In this document: one piece after another, positions 1-11,790 of the stretch
Layout: every line of letters begins with the position of its first letter
Position numbering within the stretch: position 1 is the stretch's first letter
Assembly: GCA_026413225.1 (NCBI GenBank)
Contig: CM048554.1
Coordinates: 73,772,463 to 73,836,462, forward strand
Origin: Otis tarda
Lineage: Eukaryota; Chordata; Aves; Otidiformes; Otididae
Reading direction: 5' to 3'
DNA: 64,000 bases
Program-made: the position numbers and the translations under genes
The notes under the pieces: model-generated
Database searches by the model: none
The model's input: the letters and a program-made list of their open reading frames with translations, nothing else
Told to the model about the DNA's origin: nothing

Positions 1-803
1 AGAGATTGTATACTATTTGGCTTCCTTTTCCATTTCAGAACTTCAGTCAGATAACAAAAGTGACCTTATGGTTGAGTAAGGACCAGACCAGTTCCACTGG
101 TGAATTATTTAATTAGGTCTTTACAGCAAGTAATGCATGTATAATATGGTTGCTTTGACAGAACAAAACCCCATCAAAGGCTAATTTTTTCTTAAATATT
201 TACTTTATAAATACATTAGTACCAGTGTTTAGACATGGAAGCTTGCTCCAGATTTCTGTGCCTGAAATTCAAATGCAAACAATATTTAGTTATTCTAATA
301 TTTATCTAACATTTAATTAGCTGGAGTTTTATATAAGGAATGAATACAAGAAAGTATTTTTATCAAACAAGCCACCTTCTTTACCTTATATCAATAATTA
401 TCAGCCAAGTTTTTCCATTTTGGACTACATGCAATGTGCTGGTTATTCATGGCTTGAGATTTGCACTTAGTTTTGACTGAAACCATGAATAAAATCAACT
501 TAATTGATTTTGATCATAGTAATTTAGTAATTTATCTGTGTGACAAGATTATCAGAGACCTAGGCATAATTTGCAACACTTCCCAAGGTAGCACTTGTAA
601 AACAGCAAAGGTGTTGATAGACTCATTTTATACCTTTTGGCAGGCTTTTGAGGAAACTTGCAGTATCATGCCTACATTATGTTATTCTCACATCTAGTTA
701 ATGAATTTCCCACCGCTGCAACAGGAGATCCAAGAACTCCTTAAAAATCTCCAAATTCAGTCAAAAGTCCAACTTTAAACTGAATGTGCAGCTGGAAAGA
801 TGG
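1..803. other. AT-rich unique DNA, no gene seen
   Basis: I see no exon, RNA gene or recognisable repeat. The only open frame of note is a 78-codon one near 461-697 that resembles no protein I know and has the length expected by chance in AT-rich DNA. The stretch ends at the target-site duplication of the first LTR. Confidence 0.6.
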
Positions 804-808
804 AATGT
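804..808. repeat. Target-site duplication, left copy (AATGT)
   Basis: AATGT directly abuts the TG end of the LTR at 809 and is repeated at 1426-1430 directly after its other end. A 5-bp duplication is the size usually made by ERVL-class integrases. This fixes the borders of the insertion. Confidence 0.8.
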
Positions 809-1425
809 TGTGATGGTTTAGCCTGAGTTACCACAGTTTCTCGCTCCCCCTCCCCAGCGAGAATGAGGGAGAGAATTGGGAAGGAAGGAAAACCCGTGGG
901 TTGAGATGAAGACAGTTTACTAAAATAGCAAAGGAAAACTACAATAATAACAGAATGTAAGGATATTAAAATATACAAAATGAACTATATACATTTTCCC
1001 ACCACCCGATGTCCTGATGACTGATACAGCCCGTCCCAAGCAACAATCATGGAAACGAAACTAAGCAGCAAGCAAAGGAGGAAAAAGGGGTCAGCAAGGT
1101 AGAGGGAATGATGCCAACGAACGAGAGAGAAAGACAGATGCCAGGAAGGCACAAACCCTCCCTGGCCACCCCCTACTTATATACTGAGCATGACATTTAT
1201 GGCATGGAATACTCTCTTTGGCCAGTTTGGGTCAATTATTCTGTCTGTCTTTCTCCCAGCTTCCTGCACCTGCAAATTAGCAGGACTTGGAAAGCAGGTG
1301 TCATTGGTCTCATTCACAACAACTCATATCATCAAACTGTTTTATCAACATTCTTCACACATGAAATCTAAAACACACTGGCTACTGAGAGGAAAATTAA
1401 CTCCATCTCTGCCAAAACTAGGACA
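809..1425 (-). mobile_element. Solo LTR, avian ERVL-like, minus strand
   Basis: A 617-bp solo LTR read on the minus strand. On that strand it starts TGTCCTAGTTTTGGCAGAG and ends GGCTAAACCATCACA, so it has TG...CA termini. Both ends resemble an LTR family I recall as common in neognath birds, with internal landmarks such as GACCCAAACTGGCCAAAG and a TATATAAG box (plus-strand 1176-1183), followed downstream by CTGTCTTCATCTCAACCCA near the R/U5 side. A perfect 5-bp duplication AATGT flanks it. There is no second LTR or internal region, so it arose by LTR-LTR recombination. It is a fossil, and short frames inside it are not genes. Family assignment is from memory of the sequence, not a search. Age cannot be dated from an LTR pair; well-kept ends suggest intermediate age. 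Confidence 0.85.
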
Positions 1426-1430
1426 AATGT
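1426..1430. repeat. Target-site duplication, right copy (AATGT)
   Basis: The right-hand AATGT partner of 804-808, immediately following the GGACA end of the LTR on the plus strand. Confidence 0.8.
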
Positions 1431-2667
1431 CAAGGAAAAAAAACCTCCTTTCTTGCTTTGTCTTTTGAATAAAATAGAGTAACAATTTTAAATAAACTAA
1501 AGCAACTATTGTACAGATTCCAGAATTTGTTTGTATTATCTAAGATTGGTTTTCATATGAATATTATTGTGGATTCTTATAGATTCTTCATTCTTATGGT
1601 CATTATTGACCACAGTATTTTACTACTTCAGTGAAATGTCCAGTAGAGTTGTCAAGAAACTAAATATTTTGTCAGACTCTCTATGCTTACATTTTTAATT
1701 TGAATCTGAGTCTTAACAAAATTTTAAACAATTTCTCAGATTAAAGGAATTCTGAGGACTTGAGGATGCCCAAACCTGAAAATAGTTCAGCGTGAAAACA
1801 GCCTGGAGTAGTTTGCCTTTCAGCATGGTGAGTCAACACGGCATGTATTGATTCCAAACAACACAGGCATTGGAGCCACACGATGACCCAGTTTTAAAAT
1901 GCATTTTGTTGGTTAGAATGGTCATTTCATTTTGGTGGCAGAATGAACAATGCTGGACCACATCCAGGCCCTTAAAACAGTTAATGGCTGCCCTCCTCCA
2001 ACAGATGGCTTCTGTGTTTGTTTTATGGGATAGTTTGGATCCATGCAGCTTACTGCATCACCAGCTTATTGCAACTAGTTGTGCTACAGTTGGAAGAGCC
2101 ACTTCCACAAGCAGGTGACACGATGGCATAATTTATACAAATCATTATCAGCATGCAGTCAAACCACTGTAATGAAAGGATTCATTTTTAGTGACTTGAA
2201 GAAAGGGTTGGAGTCAAAGAGGGTAGGTTATTATTGGTTGCTTATTCACTGATGGCCTAATTTATTTTGTATTATAATAAATTTATTAATTGTTGATAGA
2301 AAAAGTCATATACACATGCCTTCTTCCATTTATCTTAATGGTACTGCAACATTAGATTGCAGCATGAATGAAAAGCTGGTGTGTTTCTGTACCTTGGCAG
2401 CTTGCGGTGACCTTCAGGAGAAATGAAATGCTCTGTTGGCTAGGGAAACAATTGAGCTGAAACCATTCAGGCACAGTAAACTCAGAGATAGCCTTTCCAA
2501 ATTAAAAGCTGTTAGTAGCAGCTCAAAACAAGGCAAAAAGTGAGAATATAACATCATGCTTCAAGGTGATTTTATGTGTAGATTGGAACAGGAGGAGAAG
2601 AAGGCAAAGTTCACATCTCAGGGAATTCCCATTAACTTGAACAATTTGAAGATTAGATTGAGCATTA
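1431..2667. other. Unique DNA between the two LTRs
   Basis: About 1.2 kb of AT-rich sequence separates the two solo LTRs. I recognise no gene or repeat in it. An 82-codon frame at 1870-2118 has no family features I can name. It is not retroviral internal sequence, because the flanking LTRs are of different families and opposite orientation and each has its own target duplication. Confidence 0.6.
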
Positions 2668-2672
2668 GCATC
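2668..2672. repeat. Target-site duplication, left copy (GCATC)
   Basis: GCATC sits directly before the TG end at 2673 and recurs at 3803-3807 directly after the CA end of the LTR. The 5-bp size again fits an ERVL-class insertion. Confidence 0.85.
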
Positions 2673-2845
2673 TGTTCTGGTTTTGTTAGTGAGGGGGGGC
2701 CTAAGGTGGTAGCTTCTGTAGGAAACTGCTAGAAGTTGCTCCCCTTTGTTTAGTGGACTCGGCCGGGCCTAGGGCGGACCCACTCCTGGCCAAGGCCGAG
2801 CCAATTGGTAGCAGAATGTCCCGTGATAACGCCTCTGCAATAACA

Positions 2846-2853
2846 TATTTAAG
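2846..2853 (+). promoter_or_regulatory. TATA-like box of the LTR (TATTTAAG)
   Basis: TATTTAAG lies about 170 bp into the LTR, at the place where U3 would meet R in this family, downstream of a CCAATTGG element near 2800. This is the expected core promoter layout of an LTR. Whether it drives any transcription today is not visible from sequence. Confidence 0.45.
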
Positions 2854-3192
2854 AACGGGAAAACAGAAAAAAAGGAGAGAAGATGTGAAGCAGCTGAGCG
2901 GGGGGCAGAGAGGGGGAGGCGCGAGCCTCGTGGGCCTTGCAGGTCTCACCCTCTGGCCTCCCGCCGGGCAGCCGACTGGGCCCAACTCAGCCCAGCCTGG
3001 CTGCAAGAAGTGGAGAGGAGATGAGAAGTGAACGAGATGTAAAAAGGATCCTGAGAGGCGTCTGCCACCCTGTTGTGAGGAATGGCTGCAGACGCCAAGG
3101 TCAGTGAAGAAGGAGGGGGAGGAGTAATGCGGCTCCTGGCCAAGATTCCTCTGCAACTCGTGGTGAAGACCATGGTGGAGCGGGTTGTCCCC

Positions 3193-3420
3193 CTGCAGCC
3201 CATGGAGGTCCACGGAGGGGCAGAGATCCACCTGCAGCCCGTGGAGGACCCCACGCCGGAGCAGGTGGAGGCCTGAAGGAGGCTGTGGCCCGTGGAGGGC
3301 CCGCTGGGACAGCTGTTCTAGAGGGACTGCACCCCGTGGAAGAGATGACCCACACCGGAGCAGTTTCACGGAGGACTGTGGCCCGTGGGAGGGACCCCAT
3401 GATGGAGCAGAGGAGGAATG
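3193..3420 (+). repeat. Imperfect tandem repeats inside the LTR
   Basis: Four to five decayed units of about 38-51 bp follow one another, starting near 3193, 3232, 3281, 3324 and 3373. Each unit has a core like CTGNNGCCCGTGGAGG and most carry a later GGAGCAG. They lie in the GC-rich middle of the LTR and appear to be part of the family rather than a later local expansion. Confidence 0.6.
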
Positions 3421-3614
3421 CGAGGAGTTCTTCCCCCGACGATGACACAGCGGCATAAAACAACGCGTGATGAACTGACCGCGACCCCCATTCCCTTTTC
3501 CCCCCCCGTGCCGCTCGGGAGGGGAAGGTAGTATAGGTAATGTTAAGCCTGGGAAGAGGGAGGGGTGGGGGGAGGTTATCTTATTCCCTGTCTCATTCTC
3601 CTGCTAATTTTAGA

Positions 3615-3620
3615 AATAAA
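3615..3620 (+). terminator. Polyadenylation signal of the LTR (AATAAA)
   Basis: A canonical AATAAA followed by the T- and G-rich sequence expected downstream of a cleavage site, about 190 bp before the end of the LTR. This places the R/U5 border shortly after it. Function is inferred from position only. Confidence 0.5.
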
Positions 3621-3802
3621 TGAATAGTTTTCCCCAAGTCGAGTCTGTTTTGCCCGTGACGGTAACTTTAAGGATTCCTCCCCGTCCTTATCTCAAACCT
3701 TGAGCCGTTTTTCCTATATCATCTCCTCCTATTCTCTCGGAGGGTGGGGGGAGCGAGAGAGAGACTGCGTAGTCTGGTCCCGATCGGGGCTGAACTACGA
3801 CA

Positions 3803-3807
3803 GCATC
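3803..3807. repeat. Target-site duplication, right copy (GCATC)
   Basis: The right-hand partner of 2668-2672, directly after the CA end of the LTR. Confidence 0.85.
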
Positions 3808-6800
3808 CAAAAGTAGCTGATCTATGAACACACTGTAGAAGCCATAACCTGTTGAAAAGCACTGAGATAAGTTTAGGCTACTGACCTTTTAGCACATTAG
3901 GGCATGAAATAAATCACTGGCTGCAAGTAGTAAATTTGCTACAATCAAATGCTTTCTAAGTACTTCTAGTTAAAAAAATTTGCAGTCAAGAACACTACAT
4001 CTCTGGAATAACCTTTTAATATTTCAATTATGCCTGAGTTTTATGGACCCAATCCTGCATTGTTGCATATCCCAAATTCCTATTCATGTCAATGGGTATT
4101 TCAGAGAGTAACAAAGAAAAGGTCAGGCTTTAAATCAGCTAGCAATGTCCTCATAAATTACTAGTTATTTACAAACTGATGAAGAACCCAGATTAATCTC
4201 AAATAAATTTCCACAAATTTCAACTGCAATGCTTAAAAAGATATTATTTGATGTTAAAATACACTTCACTAGGATCTCTTTCTTTATTGTATGGGTGTTG
4301 CTTCACAGATGGGTACCCTGCCCATAGAGTGGGAGCTAACTCACTGGCACTGCAAGTTCCAGTCCATACTTTAAACATAATAGTGTTCAGAAATAGATTT
4401 TGTAGCCTTGTTTGTTGTGCCCTGCTGACACAGAAGTTGTGTTTTCACTGTTCTAGCAACACAACTGTAAGAAGTCACTTCAAGTGCAGACAATGCTTTC
4501 CTCTTCTTTCTCTCCATTCCAGAGCCTTTGTACACTGATATACAAGTGCTTACACGGTTTTAAAGGAAAAGAGAGAGTACTGATGACTTGTATTTGAGGG
4601 AAGGAATTATATCTTCTTTTGTCCTTGTGCATTTGTCACTTAGACATTTTTCTCTTCGCAGAAGAAATAATAGTATCATCCATACAGCACATACACATCT
4701 GTAAATATCAAAGTGCATTCCTCAAGGTGTGCAAAAGCTTCATTCTTTCCCTTTCTAACTGGGTCACACAGAGCATTGACTAGCCAAGCATGGGCTTTTT
4801 CAGAGGTCCTCAGGAACCACAGTTCTCTTGAAAGCTTGGAGGAGTCATTGGTATTCAGCATTTTTCAAGGTCAGACTTTGGAAGCGATAGGGAGAAGTGC
4901 TGTCTCACTGCAGCATGAGATAATGTTGGGTTTATTCTGCTAGGCCTTGTTAAAGGCTCTTTGTTAGGGGAATTGGAAAACTGTATGGAAGGAAACATAA
5001 CTCTGCTTTGTCATCTGAAACTCAAAACTCCCTCACCTCACCAGGTCAGCAGCATTTCCTGACTACAGTAACTGTGCCGTGGCCCTCTCCTTGGCTGGAG
5101 CAGTAAATGGTCCTCCTTCTATTCTAACCAATTATTAGAGATTTTAACAGATGAATGGTCAGCTTTTAATAAAAGTAACTGATTTATGGAGTACTATCCT
5201 GGGCAGAGTCCTGTATGTTAAAGATCTCAATAAATAACAGCAATTACCTAATTATCATATTATTTTTATAGGTTATTTTTTTCCCTTTACTATGCAAGGG
5301 AGCTATCTAGTCATGTCCAACTTGCACAATTATGTCCTTAGTACATTTTCCCCTCCCTGAAATAAGTGTTCAAGGCATATACTTTTATACTGCTCAGGGG
5401 AATACTTCTCCCCAGATAGCTCTCTCGTGAGATTTTCAGGGAACAGTATGTAGGAAGTGATTTTCTGTACAAATGTCTTAGCAAACCCGGAAGACTGAAA
5501 TTTGCAGGTTTTCTTCAATTCTGAGGTCATACTAGCATCTTAAGAGACAAGGAGAGATCAGGAACCATATACTGGTTGCTCCTTAAAAATAAATAAATAA
5601 ATGGGTACGTACATACATACATAAAGCTCTGGGAGTTTAATTCATTCTCCTAGTTTCCTGCTCTTAAGATTAACAACACTATGGACAACATGAATGATCA
5701 TGTGTGCCTTGAGATCTGCCCGTAATTCCTGATGGTCTTGCTTGCAATTGAGGTGCTATTTTCTGCTAGGCCTACTGCCATCCAGTGAGAACTCTTTACC
5801 TTTACATTGAGATGACATGCAATGGCAACATCTTTATTCCAAAGCATCAATTCAGAAAGAGAAGAAAGAAAAATAACCCAACCAAACAAAAAAATAATAA
5901 TCCCCCCAAACCCTTGTGTCTTTATCTTTTTAATTGACTACCAGCATTTTAATGAGCAACTTCTTAAATTACTTCTCAAATTTACAAAATCTGTTCATGA
6001 AGTTCCTTTAGTTGGCCTTTCTTAAGAGTTTGACTTACATCATGTCCACGGAGAATTTGAATCCAAAAACATCATGCTCCTACACTATCAGCAGTTGCTA
6101 CAGTTCAGAGCATTATACAGCTACTTGGCTCTCTGCATAATGCCCTGTTTGGCAAAGATATTCAGATATTATGTCCCATTTACACAATGTCCTTAGACTT
6201 CAGTGAAGTACAGAGTGGGAGGATTTGGGAGGATGCTGTGATAATAGTTGACCTTGCATGCAGTGAACAAGGAATAAGTAAGTTACAAGAATTATAAGGT
6301 ACACAGAAAAGACAACACAAAAGAGGAGAGGGAAAGTTACAAATAAAAAAGGGCACTGGAAAGGCAAAAAATGAAGGTCTTTCACATTGAATACAATCGC
6401 CAAACATGTCTATGGCTTATATTTGAAGGTAATTTTTACAGGGATCAAATAACGAGTTTCTTCATCCTAGCCTTCCCTTCTGTTACTGCTTTTTTGTCTC
6501 CAGTACTCTTCTCATCTTTAATTTTGCTTCTTTATTTTTAATCTTTCTACTCCTCAGCTTTTGGGGATATTTTTGAAGCTGATCCTTTCATGTTTGCCTG
6601 TCCAACTTGGTATCCTGTGTACTATCAAAATTTAATCAAGATTTGAGATTACCAAATGTTACTTTTAGCTGAGTATATCATTACAAGGAAAGCAAGGAGT
6701 TTATCTGTTAATTTTTCAGAGATATTTGTATCATCATCATCTAGCAATGAGTGAGACAGACAGAAGCTATTGCCTGTTAGGGGTCATGTGTCAGTCTTAC

Positions 6801-9039
6801 TGGAGAAAATATTTACTCTTACAATGTCCTCACAAACAGTAGGCTTGCTAGTTAATATGTTTTTAATTGGATCAGCAAATCACTACTAAGCATGCAGGAT
6901 TCGCAGCAGAAAAGAAAAGCAACACTCTCCATGTTATTTAGTTTCTTTTAAGCATGTTGCGAAGTATTCTCCTTAAGAACACAGGGTACAGACAATAAAA
7001 GAAGGCCACAAACTGCGATATAGTCAATACAAAGTGAAAGTCCACTAAATGTTCAAAACAACATTTGTCCCAAATGCATGTCCAAGCATCCTTAATTTTT
7101 TCTCACATTGAGAATGTCAAAACTATTGACAGCAGCTGAAAAAACAACACCTGAATAATAACTCTGATGTCTTCTGCATGTCCAGCTTGAAGTATCCCTG
7201 AAAGTCAAATTTTTGTAAAGTCCTGAGCATAGTCCTTTTATAATAAATTTCTTGACATGTGCCAGTTTGGACAAAGAAAAATTTAGGTAGATAAATTGCT
7301 AGAGTTTGAAAATCTGCATGTAGACATTTCAGTAATATTAAGTATGTTATAATCTTGAATAGTTTTCTAAAGAGTAACACAAATAGTTTTCTAACCAGTA
7401 ACACAAATGCTGACCCTGTCTTTTTTTACTTGTACAGTAAGTGAATTACATGAAATGTACAGTCCACGCTCAAAAGGGACATTAAAGGCATATAACATAC
7501 CTTTAAAATACTTACTTTATTCATTTATTTATTGATCTAAATGCCTTATTTTTGTAAAGATGTTTGTTAATTTAAAGTGAAGTGCTTCCATGTATGAATT
7601 GCAAATGCACTTTTGGAATTCCAGCAGAAGCTGCTGCACACTCCATTATTTAAACCTTCTCTGCTTCTGCTTTGGGCTCCCTGCTGTCTTCCATTAATTC
7701 ATTCCCCATCTATCATCTACTGCATTCATTTTTTTTTCTGGAAGAGAACTATCCCTTTGCTCTTACTGATCTGGAAATGGAATCAGTAGTGCAAAGTCAA
7801 GAAGCTCTGTTAAAGTCCCTTTGCCTTGCTGGGTTGACTGTACATTGCTATTTGTTCTTGGAAGTAAAGCGTGGCTGGGCCTATTTAGCATCTAGACAGG
7901 AAATGTGAGATTCCTGTTTTAGCACAAGCCAAGGAATTATGGTGAAACAGTTGGTATAAGTTAGCCTACAAAGACTGGAGGAGCTGAAAGGCTTCATTTA
8001 GTCCCTTTGTCATTATTAAATAAATAGTGGGATTCCAAGCAAAAAACAGCCACCTTCAGCCAAGACCAATCTTTCCCTTCAGAAGAAGAGAAGGAGAACT
8101 AGAAAATATTGTCATCTTCACTCCTGTCAGCCAGAACCTTTCCTCAAAGCTTCCCGAGTCCTTCCCAGAGCCACCCCTGCTTAGTGTTCATCCTCCCATT
8201 CAGCCTTCTTTCCCATGCTAATATTCTTTCTAGTTACTCTTTGCAGCTCAGATGTGACCTTTGAAGCTCTAGATCATGCTAACGGAGAGCTAATTTATTT
8301 ATTTTTAATTTCCAGTTGTTTAAGCTATGTCTCTGTTTTAGATGCAGTAGTTAAAAATCTAAATTTTTCTGAATCCAAAATGAGCAGTGGGCAGCATCTG
8401 AAAGGGTTATAAATATGAAAAGAAAATTGAATTCATCATTTAGCAGCACTAATTAAAATTTTTGTTTGTTCAGTTCCTTCATTGTTTATTTTAATATCAA
8501 TATTTTATTAGGCATTGAGAAAAAAACTGCAGTTCTTGGTAAAATGCAAATTCACTTTTGTTGCTTTAAATAAAAATGCAAATTCCTTCTTCCCACTTAT
8601 CTCTTCAAAAAGAGAACACAGCAATAAAAAAGGAAAAAAAAATTATTTCTACCACCTGCATTTCCTTCTCTAGCCTTGGCCACACAGGAAAGTTACACAG
8701 GTATAAACCAAAAAGATGAATTAAAATGACCTTGCTAAATAGGTGAAAATCTGTCTGTGGACACTGTTTTCACTTTAACAGTGTATTTTATGGATCAACT
8801 GGGACCAGATTTATGAATGAAATCACCCTTGCACTGATATAAAGCCATCGACACAGAGGTCAAGGCATAAACCAAATTACTCACAGTATTTTCATGAAAA
8901 AAAATTCTCATATTAACCCTCATTTAAGGCACTGTGGATGCTTACCTCTTCAGGAAGCTGCTTCATGATGCTAAAGAGTTTGAAACTCTTCAGGGTGAGG
9001 ATGTGATGCCTTGTCAAAAATTAATGTATTCATATGCTT
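3808..9039. other. Unique AT-rich DNA, no gene seen
   Basis: About 5.2 kb without a recognisable exon or RNA gene. All open frames are under 100 codons and overlap on both strands, as expected by chance. Phrases near 4030-4110 and 8796-8890 are reminiscent of very old amniote dispersed repeats, but too decayed to name. A small microsatellite lies at 5587-5623. Confidence 0.55.
5587..5623 (+). repeat. Compound microsatellite (AAAT)n and (TACA)n-like
   Basis: Four copies of AAAT at 5587-5602 are followed at 5605-5623 by GTAC/ATAC units. It is short and probably length-polymorphic. Confidence 0.85.
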
Positions 9040-10420
9040 GAAGATTAAAGGATATGTCCATAGTGCAGCCCCAGAGGCAATTTCAGTGTAACATGGAGAC
9101 ACAGATCTAGGATTAAATTGTGTAGAGTACTACTGAATTGTATTGTTGTGACAACATAAAACTTGGGATAGAGTAATTTACACTACTTGTGTGAAGTATC
9201 TAGACATACTGGTTTTTCATGTCCACGCAGGTGTCTATCACGGTATAGCTATCAGCTTTGACATATTAGCAAGTGACCGGGTGACAATATGTTACCAGGC
9301 ATCAGCGACTACATGATAGCTGTGCATTGTGCATGCTCCATTTCCTCAAGATAAATGTGAGGTATTTGATACGGGTTGCCCTTCGTAAGGAGGGTAAGCT
9401 TCTTGACATGTACAGAGGATACTGCAGAGTAAGATTATGCGTAAGGACATCGGAGCAGCTGATTCCCAGGACTACATTTGTGTGTTAAAGCCTTATGCCA
9501 GATTGAAATCCAATTTAAGTTAAATCAGTGCAATTCTGCCCTGCAGGCAGAACATTAAGATTAGTGCATTAGTACACATTTAAAGCTATATTGGTACAAT
9601 CTATGATTTAAACAGTCACCCAGTGTAAGTGGGCATGTATTAGTTCAATGCTATATAGAGAGGGAATAAGTCACACCAGTCTAAGGGCAAATTTGCATTA
9701 CAGGTTTTGCTGGCATAGCTGTAATACGCCAAAAGCCTGTCAGTGCACACTCTGGTTGACACAACTACAGGAGTAAAAGCATCTAAAAGCATGTAAAGAA
9801 GCAGTTAAGCCAAGAATATTAAGCTTTTGCTAGCAGTAGTCTACACCTAAAGATGCTACGTTTCTGGTCACTCTAGAGATAACACCCTTAAGCAGAACAG
9901 TAATGAAGGCAGAAGTGCCAGTTCAAAAGCTAGGAAAAAAATTATTTTGATAGTATATGTTATTCTGTTCAAGGAGCTGGCTTAAGCTGTGCCTGCAAAG
10001 AAAGCTGTTTTATCAGAGTGATCTATTTCTGTACTACAAAGGAGTGGCTGCTGTAATTCTACCAGTGTAGCTCTTATCACCAAACCTGTTAAGTGCAGCT
10101 GGGCTCTCAAGATAACTTATTTATCATAGGAAGAGGAAAGGTGTGCTGGAGTAAAGTATACTGCCTGGAGTACAGTTTTGCTGGTTTAAGTTGCCTTCTC
10201 AAGAAAAGCATTTTGCTTGTCATATTCCAATACAAATTACTCTTATAGTGGCCCTGACCTTAGAAAACTTTTTACTGTGTAAGTGGTCTTAAAACGACTT
10301 ATACCAATATATTGCTCTCACTAAAAAAAGTCAAAGTAATAACTGCAGTAGCTACGTAAAGTTGTATTTAAAAAAAATCTCTGTGTAGACCAATATTTGG
10401 GCTCCAAATATTTTTCTTTG
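9040..10420. repeat. Possible ancient decayed amniote dispersed repeat cluster
   Basis: This stretch repeats a set of phrases that I associate with old dispersed elements of turtles, crocodilians and birds: TAAGTTAAATCAGTGCAA near 9517, GCTGGCATAGCTGTAATACG near 9709, CGGTATAGCTATCAGC near 9241, ACGACTTATACCAATATA near 10294 and CTGTGTAGACCAATAT near 10381. Such phrases occur as inverted pairs in terminal-inverted-repeat elements with a common GTGTAGAC theme. Here they are heavily diverged and I cannot define ends or target duplications. There may be several nested or adjacent copies. The call is an inference from remembered motifs and should be tested with a reptile repeat library. Confidence 0.35.
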
Positions 10421-11745
10421 GAAGCTGTGCCTGAATTTTTTTGTAGATTAGCACTTAAATGTTCTGCTGAGGTCCTAATGGTTAACTTCCCATGTCATAT
10501 AGGCTATTTGTAACTTGGTTTTTTTATTGGAATAAATAAAGGTCTTATTTTGATGAGACCTGAGCTTCTGATCTCCTCTGCTGTGTCGTCTTTTGCCTGA
10601 GGTCATACCCATCCTCAGAATTCCAAATTTATATTCAAGCTCTCTGCAAGACAAGTTTCACATAGATATGTTGACGTATATAGGTATGGCACTGAGAAAA
10701 CTCTAAAATTAGTTGAGTTTTTTATTTTTTTTTAAAGAGCGTAATATACAGGCTTAATTTAATTGCAATGCTTGAAGAAAATGCTCAAAGCAAATCTGTC
10801 TCTTCAGACACATGTTTATTTTGGGGTTTTAGCAAGAACTTGCACTTCTGTGTATTTCTTCCTCATTTCTATCCAAGATTTATCATCTGTTGCTTTCATC
10901 TGCACATCTTCTCAGGAGTCCTGCCCTTCACTGTTTTTTCCTCCACTGAAGGGTGCCAGACTAAGCTAACAATGTTATTACTCCAGGTAAATTTTACTCA
11001 GTTTTTCTGGAAGATGAGCTACTTTATCTCAGTTCTCACATTTATCAAGTTGAAAAGAGAGACATCCTCTATCTTCACAATGGAACAGACAGTCAGGACC
11101 CTGTTGTTATTCTGCCTTGTTGAAAATACTCATCTGATACAATGATTGCCTGATCTTGACATTTCTAATTCATACCTGAGATGTATTTATATTTGATGGT
11201 GTAGCATTGAAGAGTCACTATATTTTCATGTATATCCCATATCTCAGAAAACCTACACTCCCAACAAAAGCATTGTTAATTAAAGTGATGATTACCTTTG
11301 AATAACCTGTACAAAAATAGAGGTACAGAGGAGGTACTTTTTGGAGAGAGGGGGGACTCGATAGTAATAATCTTCTTTTCCTCCTTTCAGTTCAGATGCA
11401 TTAAAATGCTGTACTTGCCAGCCACCAATGCTCAGGTATTTGGTAATACAGATAAGTATTTTTCATATGATGCTAATGGGATCACAAGATTGAATTTAAT
11501 ATTTTTGATAAATGCAGGAACTATTTGTACTGTGATATTCTTAAGCACTATTTATAGGTAGTAAACTTTTTTTACAAGACTAGTCTTCATTTCAGTTTTG
11601 TGTTGAATGGGTAGCCTTTTGTCCTGGAAGGAAGCATGGAAAATGTGGGAGAATGAGTTCATTGACAATAATGAATATGATTCATCAAAATTTAGTCAGT
11701 ACTATTTTCATTTCTGTTTAAAATACTGTCATGAGAAGTCTAGTA

Positions 11746-11790
11746 TTTTTTTTTCTTCTTTTTTTTCTTTTTCTTACTTTTTTTTTTTTA
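11746..11790 (+). repeat. T-rich low-complexity tract
   Basis: A run of T with scattered C and one A-containing step. It could be a decayed tail of an old retroposed copy on the minus strand, but no body sequence next to it supports that, so it is listed only as low complexity. Confidence 0.7.

Larger units (their letters stand above)
2673..3802 (+). mobile_element. Solo LTR, avian ERVL-like, CpG-rich, plus strand
   Basis: A long (1,130 bp) solo LTR with TG...CA ends (TGTTCTGG at the start, CTACGACA at the end) and a perfect GCATC target duplication. Landmarks match a long LTR family I recall as widespread in neoavian birds: CCAATTGG followed by TATTTAAG at 2846-2853, a GC-rich repeat-bearing middle, an AATAAA signal at 3615-3620, then CCCCAAGTCGAGTCTGTTTT and TGCCCGTGACGGTAA just downstream. 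Base composition is far more GC- and CpG-rich than the surrounding DNA. No internal retroviral region or second LTR is present. It is a fossil left by LTR-LTR recombination; frames seen in it, including a 251-codon frame on the opposite strand, are by-products of GC-rich sequence. The family call is from memory and needs a library match. Confidence 0.88.

Noticed and set aside
1108-1468. Two overlapping frames of 87 and 92 codons
   Set aside because: They lie within or across the edge of the minus-strand solo LTR and read it in the wrong direction.
3082-3276. 64-codon open frame on the plus strand inside the LTR
   Set aside because: It runs through the internal tandem repeats of a solo LTR. 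I see no reason to treat it as a gene rather than a feature of LTR composition.
2701-3456. 251-codon open frame on the minus strand
   Set aside because: It lies entirely inside the GC-rich plus-strand LTR and is rich in Pro, Ser, Gly, Leu and His as expected from its repeat content. No protein family features are present.
4027-4110. Old amniote repeat suggested by GGACCCAATCCTGC and GTCAATGGG
   Set aside because: The two phrases are in a plausible order but too short and diverged to support a feature.
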